A DNA stretch of 6,723 nucleotides from Oscillibacter sp. (lineage in GTDB: Bacteria > Bacillota > Clostridia > Oscillospirales > Oscillospiraceae), in the NCBI GenBank assembly GCA_003487665.1, contig DNFA01000049.1, positions 2,418 to 9,140 of the forward strand, written 5' to 3'. Below the pieces are notes generated by a model. That model searched no databases, was not told the origin of the DNA, and saw only the letters and a program-made list of their open reading frames with translations. The position numbers were made by a program, and so were the translations under genes. Shown here in pieces: positions 1-4,930 of this stretch (the first letter of the stretch is position 1; the number at the start of each line of letters is the position of its first letter).

Positions 1-2
1 CA

Positions 3-1037
3 TCTTATCCCCCGTCCGGCGAAAAATATTATTTGACAAATGAACAGGGGGAACAGTTGGGCGACGGCGCTTACATCGGGACAGTGCCCGTCCCGATGTC
101 TAAAGAGGACGAGCGTACCATTGCGCTACTGGAGAAACTTCCCATTGTTGCAACTCCTATCTATTCTGCATTCTGTATTATCGCTGCTGCGCTGCTGTTT
201 TACAGAAACAGGCTGAAAAAGCCGCTTGTGGAACTGCGGACTGCTTCTGAAAAAATAGCGAACAATGACTTGGACTTTTCAATCGACTATGATAACAACG
301 ATGAATTGGGGCAGCTTTGCGCGTCCTTTGAAATCATGCGGACAACCCTTGCGGACAATTTCTCTAAAATGTGGCGGCAAGTTGAAGAACGAAAAGCACT
401 CAACGCCGCTTTTGCTCACGATTTGCGTACCCCTCTAACAGTACTAAAAGGCTATAATGAAATGCTGCAAGCCAGCGAAAATCCTCAAACACAAGAAACC
501 GCCGCCATAATGGGCAAACATATCTCCCGTATGGAAAGCTATGTGAGCAGTATGAGCAATCTTAGGCGCATGGAAGATGCGCAGCCGGAGTACAAGTTGA
601 TAGACTTGCAGACAGTGGCATCTTCTTTGTATGGCAGCGCAAAAATCGTATGTGCGAAAAACGGAAAAGAATTGATTTTACAAAATGACATGCCTGTTTC
701 GCAGTTATCCCTTGATGGGGCCTTTGTTTCACAGGTCAGCAATAACCTGATCTCCAACGCGGTTCGGTATGCCCGGACTGCGGTGACAATCTCTTTTGCC
801 TTGCGTGACAATGGTCTGCTGCTTTCCGTATCGGATGATGGAAAGGGGTTTGACAAAAACGGTCTGCAAAAAGCCACCAGTCCATATTACACAGAGGAAA
901 GCAACCATTCCGAGCACTTTGGACTTGGGCTGTATATTTGCAAGCTGCTTTGTGAACACCACAACGGCTATTTGAAGATCGAAAATACTGCATCCGGGGC
1001 AAAGGTATCCGCCTACTTCAAATCTCCTGCCTTGTAG
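3..1037 (+). CDS. Sensor histidine kinase, 5' end cut off by the window
   Basis: This is a membrane sensor kinase of a two-component system; it would autophosphorylate on histidine and pass the phosphate to a response regulator, presumably encoded just upstream. The frame is open back to base 3, so the TTG at 33 is not the start and the extracellular sensor region is incomplete. Numbering residues from that TTG, I see a membrane segment at about 37-57, a HAMP linker at about 58-110, the phosphoacceptor motif AHDLRTP with His129, an N-box (NNLISNAVRYA, 237-247), a G1 box (DDGKGFD, 268-274) and a G2 box (GLGLY, 297-301). All the catalytic motifs are intact and the C-terminus is complete. A terminator hairpin and an ABC exporter gene pair follow on the same strand, an arrangement seen with VncS/BceS-like kinases that sense peptides or antibiotics. 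The kinase assignment is firm; the ligand is unknown. Confidence 0.93.
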   Translation, partial: SYPPSGEKYYLTNEQGEQLGDGAYIGTVPVPMSKEDERTIALLEKLPIVATPIYSAFCIIAAALLFYRNRLKKPLVELRTASEKIANNDLDFSIDYDNNDELGQLCASFEIMRTTLADNFSKMWRQVEERKALNAAFAHDLRTPLTVLKGYNEMLQASENPQTQETAAIMGKHISRMESYVSSMSNLRRMEDAQPEYKLIDLQTVASSLYGSAKIVCAKNGKELILQNDMPVSQLSLDGAFVSQVSNNLISNAVRYARTAVTISFALRDNGLLLSVSDDGKGFDKNGLQKATSPYYTEESNHSEHFGLGLYICKLLCEHHNGYLKIENTASGAKVSAYFKSPAL

Positions 1038-1060
1038 ATAAAAAGTAGATATTTTCCCTC

Positions 1061-1066
1061 TATACT
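1061..1066 (+). promoter_or_regulatory. Possible -10 box for the ABC genes inside the terminator stem
   Basis: TATACT at 1061-1066 is one base from the consensus -10 box, but the expected -35 position (ATAAAA, 1038-1043) is poor. A start near 1073 would give a transcript lacking the left arm of the hairpin, so it would escape the terminator. This is an inference from position; the symmetric hairpin could also be a binding site for the cognate response regulator. Confidence 0.3.
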
Positions 1067-1097
1067 CTCCATGAAAACACATGGAGAGTATTTTTTT
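1062..1097 (+). terminator. Intrinsic terminator between kinase and ABC genes
   Basis: A perfect 12-bp stem (ATACTCTCCATG at 1062-1073 and CATGGAGAGTAT at 1080-1091) closes a 6-base loop and runs into seven T residues at 1091-1097. It should end transcripts coming from the kinase gene, or let only part of them through to the transporter. It stops just 26 bases before the ABC start codon, which leaves little room for a separate promoter behind it. Confidence 0.85.
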
Positions 1098-1123
1098 GCT
1101 CCCTATGGAGAAAGGGGCTTTTT

Positions 1124-1999
1124 ATGGAATTAAAAACGATCGGACTGACAAAAAAGTTCGGTTCCAAAACCGCCGTGGACAATTTGAATATTACCTTAAC
1201 AAATGGCGTCTACGGCTTACTGGGTGCAAATGGCGCAGGGAAAACAACGCTTATGCGTCTGCTCTGCAATATCCAAAATCCTACTTCCGGGAAAATTCTG
1301 CTGAACGGGAAAAACATTGTGGGGCTGGGTGAACGCTATCGCAATCTTTTGGGCTACTTGCCCCAGCACTTCGGATATTACCCGGATTTTTCAGCGTTTG
1401 ACTTTCTGCTCTATGTTTCTGCCCTAAAAGGATTGGACGAGAAGGCGGCGCGGAAGAAGTCAAAGGAGCTGCTGGAAGCAGTAGACTTATCGAGAGAAAG
1501 TAAGCACAAAATCAAAACCTTTTCCGGGGGCATGAAGCAGCGTTTGGGGATTGCACAGGCCATGCTCAATGACCCCCATATTTTGATTTTAGACGAGCCG
1601 ACGGCGGGGCTTGACCCGAAAGAACGCGTCCGTTTCCGCAATTTGATCAGCGCCTTTTCCAAAGACCGCATTGTGATCCTGTCTACGCATATTGTTTCCG
1701 ATGTGGAGTTTATTGCGGAGGAAATCATCATGATGAAATCCGGGCAAATCATTCACTTTGGAAATCCGCAGGAGATCACTTCTGAAATCGACGGCCAAGT
1801 GTGGGAATGTACGGTTCCGACTGCCTATGCGGAAAAATACGCGGCTGCCTACAACACAAGCAACTTGCGAAACACCAGCGAAAACCAGACAATTTTACGG
1901 ATCATTGGAGATCGTCCGCCGATGGAAAATGCAGTAAGGGTGCAGCCTACTTTGGAAGATTTGTACCTGTTCTATTTCAAAGGGGGCTGTGAAGAATGA
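1124..1999 (+). CDS. ABC transporter ATP-binding protein
   Basis: This is the cytoplasmic ATPase of an ABC-2 type exporter; it would bind and hydrolyse ATP to drive the permease encoded immediately downstream. The 291 residues contain every expected motif: Walker A GANGAGKTT (34-42), Q-loop Gln81, signature FSGGMKQR (133-140), Walker B ending LILDE (154-158), D-loop AGLD (161-164) and H-loop His189. The final 90 residues form the variable C-terminal extension usual in this family. The ATG at 1124 is preceded by AAAGGGG at 1111-1117, six bases away, and the protein begins MELKTIGLTKKFG, the normal start for these ATPases. The stop codon overlaps the permease start (ATGA, 1996-1999), so the two are translationally coupled. 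Linkage to a histidine kinase suggests export of, or defence against, an antimicrobial peptide or antibiotic; the substrate is not shown by the sequence. Confidence 0.95.
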   Translation: MELKTIGLTKKFGSKTAVDNLNITLTNGVYGLLGANGAGKTTLMRLLCNIQNPTSGKILLNGKNIVGLGERYRNLLGYLPQHFGYYPDFSAFDFLLYVSALKGLDEKAARKKSKELLEAVDLSRESKHKIKTFSGGMKQRLGIAQAMLNDPHILILDEPTAGLDPKERVRFRNLISAFSKDRIVILSTHIVSDVEFIAEEIIMMKSGQIIHFGNPQEITSEIDGQVWECTVPTAYAEKYAAAYNTSNLRNTSENQTILRIIGDRPPMENAVRVQPTLEDLYLFYFKGGCEE

Positions 2000-3072
2000 A
2001 AAAACTGATTCTTTTTGAACTGCGGAAAGTGTTTTCAAAGCGTTTGGCGCTCATCGCTCTAATTGGAATTATCCTGTTCTCTGCCTTGCTATCCTTTTCC
2101 ACCTTTCAAAACAAATATGCGTTTGACCAAAATATCGGTAAAGGTACTGGCAAAACAGCAGTAGAAATCGACAAGGAAATTGCAGCGAAATATGAAGGAA
2201 TCCTGACAGACAAAAAAGTGCAGCAAATGATGTCTGATTTTGCACCGACATCAGATTTACATGGATTGAGTGCAATCTATGTTTATCAAAACGCCATGCA
2301 ATCGGCAGCCTTTTCACGGTTTTCTGATAAAGAGGGAAATTGGAACGGATTAAGTGTTTCTGATGTATTTGGCAATGAAGAAATCAAAATTGGCTATGTG
2401 GACGGTTGGCTTTCCACCAGCCGAAACATGGTGCGGGTTTTTGTCGCGCTTGCTCTTGCGGTTATCATCATGCTTGCTCCGATTTTCTCCGGCGAGTATG
2501 AAGGTGTTGATAATATCATATTGACAAGCAAGTACGGTAAAACCAAATGCGCTACTGCAAAGGTGGTTGCAGGTATTATCACCGCCATTCTCACTACCAC
2601 GCTGATTGCAGCATTTAACCTGCTTCTTGCTTTTGTTTTTTATGGAACAGAAGGGTTGGATTGCAGTATTCTATTTGCCCCCAGTGACTATGTGGAAGCG
2701 TTTATCCCTTTTAATATCACCTGCGGTACGCTGCTCAAATATCAAATTCTGCTGGCATTTACCTGTACGCTTAGCGTTACGGGAATTACACTGTTCCTAT
2801 CTGCAATCAGTAAAAATCAGATTGTAGCTTTGGTTGCGGCGATGGCAATTTTTCTTTTTCCCGTTTTGCTGCCGATCACCGAAGTAAATCCATTGTTCCG
2901 ATTGGTTGGACTTCTTCCGATCTATCATGTACTGGCCATTTCGCTCCTGTCGGTGGAACAAATGAGTAACGGGATGCTGTATGCGATATGGGCAATCCCG
3001 GCAGCACTGCTCTTTTTGGGAGTTGGTGCAGGTATCTCTCGCCGTGTATTTGCAAAGCATCAAGTTTTATAA
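1996..3072 (+). CDS. ABC-2 type permease
   Basis: This is the membrane subunit partnering the ATPase just upstream. The 358-residue protein starts with a short basic cytoplasmic stretch (MKKLILFELRKVFSKR) and a membrane segment at about 17-37. A soluble, probably extracellular, region of roughly 100 residues follows (40-143), then hydrophobic segments at about 145-165, 189-215, 248-271, 276-296, 301-319 and 327-347. One large outside loop after the first helix and a cluster of helices in the C-terminal half is the ABC-2 exporter layout. The start overlaps the ATPase stop by four bases and AAAGGGGGC lies at 1979-1987. A strong terminator follows the stop, so this is the last gene of its operon. 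The permease role is clear from topology and context, but nothing identifies what it moves. Confidence 0.9.
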   Translation: MKKLILFELRKVFSKRLALIALIGIILFSALLSFSTFQNKYAFDQNIGKGTGKTAVEIDKEIAAKYEGILTDKKVQQMMSDFAPTSDLHGLSAIYVYQNAMQSAAFSRFSDKEGNWNGLSVSDVFGNEEIKIGYVDGWLSTSRNMVRVFVALALAVIIMLAPIFSGEYEGVDNIILTSKYGKTKCATAKVVAGIITAILTTTLIAAFNLLLAFVFYGTEGLDCSILFAPSDYVEAFIPFNITCGTLLKYQILLAFTCTLSVTGITLFLSAISKNQIVALVAAMAIFLFPVLLPITEVNPLFRLVGLLPIYHVLAISLLSVEQMSNGMLYAIWAIPAALLFLGVGAGISRRVFAKHQVL

Positions 3073-3115
3073 ATCATTCGCACAGAGCCGCTAACAGCAG
3101 ATTTGCGCGAAATAA

Positions 3116-3158
3116 AAAACGGCGGCTTTAATACGAAATCAAAGCCGCCGTTTTCTTT
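3116..3158 (+). terminator. Terminator after the ABC permease gene
   Basis: A perfect 14-bp stem (3116-3129 with 3141-3154; core CGGCGGCTTT / AAAGCCGCCG) surrounds an 11-base loop. A-rich sequence precedes it and TTTTCTTTTC follows, so it could work on both strands. It closes the kinase/ABC module 43 bases after the permease stop codon. Confidence 0.92.
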
Positions 3159-3203
3159 TCGAAAAATAAGAATACGGGGGGTGTGTTAAAGTCGCCCTTT
3201 TTT

Positions 3204-3245
3204 AAGGACACGGCGGTATCTGGGAGGTATTGCCGTGTCCTTTTT
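3204..3245 (+). terminator. Second + strand terminator in the intergenic region
   Basis: The arms AAGGACACGGC (3204-3214) and GCCGTGTCCTT (3232-3242) pair perfectly, and the stem continues with wobble pairs to 18 pairs around a 3-base loop. TTTTT at 3241-3245 follows. No gene lies between this and the previous terminator, so it may belong to a module whose gene is no longer there. The bases on its other side read as A on the - strand, so it should act only on + strand transcripts. Confidence 0.82.
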
Positions 3246-3362
3246 GCTTTTTCGCAACGTCCATGATCTGCACCAGTTAAAAAAAGCGTAGCCCCTCCAT
3301 CGGACTATTCCGGCTATGAGTATGAACACAGAAATCATGTAAATAGATTTTATAATTCTTCT
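3246..3362. other. Intergenic stretch without a supported gene
   Basis: I see no credible gene here. An 8-codon reading frame (MSMNTEIM, 3316-3342) has no visible ribosome binding site. A TATAAT sequence at 3351-3356 lacks a matching -35 box. A short hairpin CGGA-CTAT-TCCG lies near 3301-3312. Confidence 0.5.
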
Positions 3363-3396
3363 GCGCCTGTCTGCGTTTTGCAGACAGGCGCTTTTT
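3363..3396 (+). terminator. Terminator or attenuator upstream of the sigma-factor gene
   Basis: A perfect 12-bp stem (GCGCCTGTCTGC at 3363-3374, GCAGACAGGCGC at 3380-3391) with a GTTTT loop is followed by five T residues at 3392-3396. It is the third + strand terminator in about 280 bases. It lies 90 bases upstream of the first start codon of the sigma-factor frame, so it could be an attenuator for that operon or a block against read-through from the cargo genes. Confidence 0.87.
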
Positions 3397-3404
3397 GTCG
3401 TTAT

Positions 3405-3468
3405 CGGGGATGTTTCTACTGTCCCCGCGCTCCGCCCTTTGCCTGATCCGGCCACCCACCCGATCAGG
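3405..3468 (+). promoter_or_regulatory. Two hairpins in the leader of the sigma-factor gene
   Basis: CGGGGA (3405-3410) pairs with TCCCCG (3422-3427), and CCTGATC (3442-3448) pairs with GATCAGG (3462-3468). The second ends three bases before the AAAGGAG ribosome binding site at 3472-3478. They could shape the leader RNA, or the CCTGATC dyad could be a protein binding site. The pairing is visible; any function is inferred. Confidence 0.45.
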
Positions 3469-3485
3469 ACGAAAGGAGCGCACAA

Positions 3486-3611
3486 ATGAGCGACAGAAAA
3501 AATAATTTTGATTTTTCCCGGCAGAGCTGGCCAAAACAGCCTTCCGCAGAACGAGTAGTGGGCGAAAGGGGAAGAAAAGAACTGCCTCCCGGCACGAAGG
3601 GAGGTGAGAAC
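3486..3611 (+). other. In-frame 42-codon extension upstream of the sigma-factor start
   Basis: This stretch stays in frame with the sigma-factor gene and begins with an ATG seven bases behind AAAGGAG (3472-3478), so translation from here is plausible. The encoded 42 residues (starting MSDRKNNFDFSRQSW) are polar, rich in Lys, Arg, Gly and Pro, and show no domain. Family length favours the downstream start, so this may be an alternative N-terminus or a translated leader. An annotator preferring the longest frame would call the gene 3486-4037. Confidence 0.5.
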
Positions 3612-4037
3612 ATGAAACCTGATCGCCACGCCGAACACAAGCAGCACGCCTTTGACAGCTTTTGCAAAAAGGTCTTGAAGTGCGAGGCCTGCAATGGCTA
3701 TCGAGAGATCAGCCGCAGGAAGAAGCACAGCATCCCTTTCAGCGAACTGCCGGAGGACGCAATGGAGCAGCTTGCGGCCTATGACCGTTATCCCTGGGAG
3801 TACAACACCTTCATTCTTGGCGGTGATGTGATCCTGATCGAAAACGATCTGCTGGCCGATGCGCTGAACGCCTTGCCTCAGGACAACCGGGATATCCTTC
3901 TGATGTACTGGTTCCTGGAAATGGCGGACCGTGAGATCGCGGAGCGTATGAACCTGGCCCGCAGGACGATCAACAACCGCAGGCTGAAATCCTATCGGCT
4001 GCTGAAAGAGCTGATGGGAGGTGATACGGATGCGTGA
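3612..4037 (+). CDS. Sigma-70-like factor of an integrative element (Tn916 Orf7 type)
   Basis: This small sigma-factor-like protein is typical of integrative and conjugative elements, where it is thought to act in transcription of the element. From the ATG at 3612 it has 141 residues, matching the roughly 140 residues of Tn916 Orf7, which also begins MKP and continues with a FD..CK motif (here FDSFCK, 14-19). The region NDLLADALNALPQDNRDIL (78-96) followed by a helix-turn-helix at about 104-128 (MADREIAERMNLARRTINNR) is a sigma region 4 pattern. The chosen start has GGGAGGTG just upstream. The same frame is open to a second ATG at 3486 with its own AAAGGAG, which would add 42 residues. The stop overlaps the next gene's start by 8 bases, suggesting coupled translation. 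Cys24 and Cys27 (CEAC) are not obviously part of a metal site. Confidence 0.85.
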   Translation: MKPDRHAEHKQHAFDSFCKKVLKCEACNGYREISRRKKHSIPFSELPEDAMEQLAAYDRYPWEYNTFILGGDVILIENDLLADALNALPQDNRDILLMYWFLEMADREIAERMNLARRTINNRRLKSYRLLKELMGGDTDA

Positions 4038-4272
4038 CACCGCAGCTTCCCGGAATAATCTTCTTCCTTATCCGGTCATTACCGCCGCTGTCCAGGGCGA
4101 CCCTGACGCGGTAAACCGTGTGATCGGCCACTACTCCGGCTACATAGCGGCGCTTTCCACAAGGACAAGCTATGATCCTCAGGGCTGTCCTCATTCTCAG
4201 GTGGACGATGATCTGCGCCGCAGACTGGAAACGAAGCTGATTATTGCGATTCTGGATTTTGACCTGACCTGA
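4030..4272 (+). CDS. Small helix-turn-helix protein (HTH_16 / Tn916 Orf8 type)
   Basis: This 80-residue protein belongs to the small helix-turn-helix family that accompanies the Orf7-type sigma factor in Tn916-like and related clostridial elements; a regulatory DNA-binding role is assumed for the family. The recognisable core is LLPYPVITAAVQGDPDAVNR (11-30), followed by a conserved GYIAALSTRT segment (37-46) and a C-terminal DDDLRRRLETKLIIAIL (59-75). It appears full length. I chose the ATG at 4030, eight bases inside the end of the sigma-factor gene, because GGGAGGTG sits at a proper distance; the in-frame GTG at 4021 lies on top of that binding site. A 374-base gene-free stretch follows its stop. 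Confidence 0.85.
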   Translation: MRDTAASRNNLLPYPVITAAVQGDPDAVNRVIGHYSGYIAALSTRTSYDPQGCPHSQVDDDLRRRLETKLIIAILDFDLT

Positions 4273-4646
4273 TTCAGATGACCGCCGTGCGTTCCCCTTT
4301 CCGCATGGTGTGTTCCGCACCTTGACAAAGAAAGCCCGTTGGGAGGCCAGCGCCGCAGTATAAGGCAAACGGATACATTCCTGTTTGTGCCGAGCCATAC
4401 GGTCGGTGCGCCATGACCTCCATGCGGAGAGAGCGAGAAACACCAGACCGCAAAGCAAGCGTGGCAGCTTGCGGGCGATGACACACGGGCAGGGTCAAAG
4501 ATACTCGCGCATTGAACGCCCACAAAGCATTGTGCGCCGCACCCATCAGCATGGGCCGGGGTTAGACTCCCGTGGAGCTGTGCCAGCAGCCGTCCGTTTT
4601 GCCTCTTTCATTGCTATCTTTATGCTTTATGAAAGGGGATTTTATC
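4273..4646 (+). other. Gene-free stretch, candidate structured RNA or leader of the TnpW gene
   Basis: No convincing protein is encoded in these 374 bases; the frames that stay open on either strand are Arg- and Cys-rich and lack good starts. Several pairings can be seen: TCCCCTTTC (4293-4301) with GAAAGGGGA (4631-4639, the ribosome binding site of the next gene), TCCGCATGG (4300-4308) with CCATGCGGA (4420-4428), the hairpin GCAAGC/GCTTGC (4455-4472), and CCCAT/ATGGG with a CAGC loop (4542-4555). It may be a long structured leader or a separate RNA. I do not recognise it as any named RNA family, and no promoter is obvious. Confidence 0.45.
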
Positions 4647-4832
4647 ATGCAAGATAAAGCTACAAATCCCGGCAAGACCAGCAGACCAGAGAAAAATCCT
4701 CTGGATGCAAAAACGACCTATCACATTGGCAATCGGTCGTTCGTTGTTGAGCCGGTTTTCAAAGAAGAAAGCCCGGATACCCTGGGCAGCGTTCTCCTTC
4801 GCCTGATGAAGTCCGAGAGTGAAAAGCTGTAA
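4647..4832 (+). CDS. tnpW: TnpW-like small transposon protein
   Basis: This 61-residue protein resembles the TnpW family first named from the Tn4451 group of clostridial elements, whose biochemical role is unknown. After a polar, Pro/Lys-rich N-terminus (1-20), the recognisable part is TTYHIGNRSFVVEPVF (23-38), two short predicted strands, and then a helix with DTLGSVLLRLM (44-54). The ATG at 4647 is seven bases behind AAAGGGG (4632-4638); that binding site is complementary to a sequence about 340 bases upstream. The position directly before a large serine recombinase gene is typical of the family and suggests a helper role in transposition, though that is inferred. A longer in-frame reading from 4572 has no ribosome binding site and extends into a stretch that looks non-coding. 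Confidence 0.78.
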   Translation: MQDKATNPGKTSRPEKNPLDAKTTYHIGNRSFVVEPVFKEESPDTLGSVLLRLMKSESEKL

Positions 4833-4849
4833 ATAGCTTTCAAACCCGG

Positions 4850-4878
4850 CTGACAGAGGCAGCAAATGGCGGTATAAT
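4850..4878 (+). promoter_or_regulatory. Probable sigma-A promoter of the recombinase gene
   Basis: CTGACA (4850-4855) and a perfect TATAAT (4873-4878) are separated by 17 bases, one base short of full consensus. Transcription would start near 4885 and give a leader of about 46 bases before the recombinase ATG. The inverted repeat GCAAAT (4862-4867) / ATTTGC (4895-4900) brackets the -10 box and could be an operator. The recombinase can thus be expressed apart from the TnpW gene upstream. Confidence 0.72.
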
Positions 4879-4930
4879 GTGTTCGTACAAGTATATTTGC
4901 TATTCGACTGCCTTGACGGAAGGAGGACTT

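Noticed and set aside
33..35. TTG as the start of the histidine kinase
   Set aside because: The frame stays open to base 3, no ribosome binding site precedes the TTG, and the protein would lack most of its sensor region.
1081..1332. 83-codon + strand frame overlapping the ABC ATPase start
   Set aside because: It is in another frame of the ATPase gene, whose protein has all motifs and a better placed ribosome binding site.
3351..3356. TATAAT as a promoter of the sigma-factor operon
   Set aside because: No -35 box or extended -10 element is present at the right distance, and transcription from it would meet a terminator at once; kept only as a weak possibility.
3186..4040. 284-codon open frame on the - strand
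   Set aside because: It runs through two terminators and is antisense to the sigma-factor gene, which has clear family motifs; no domain is visible in the - strand frame.
4322..4364. TTGACA (4322-4327) with TATAAG (4359-4364) as a promoter
   Set aside because: The spacer is 31 bases, far beyond the usable range, and no -10 box occurs at 16-18 bases.
4274..4552. 92-codon - strand frame in the gene-free stretch
   Set aside because: It has no good start signal and a composition expected of chance translation; the region shows RNA-like pairings instead. Conservation data could reverse this.
4385..4657. 90-codon + strand frame in the gene-free stretch
   Set aside because: It is rich in Arg and His with no domain, has no ribosome binding site, and overlaps the start of the TnpW-like gene.
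4877..4930. Longer recombinase start at ATG 4877
   Set aside because: That ATG overlaps the TATAAT box and would lie upstream of the predicted transcript start; the ATG at 4931 has an ideal ribosome binding site.
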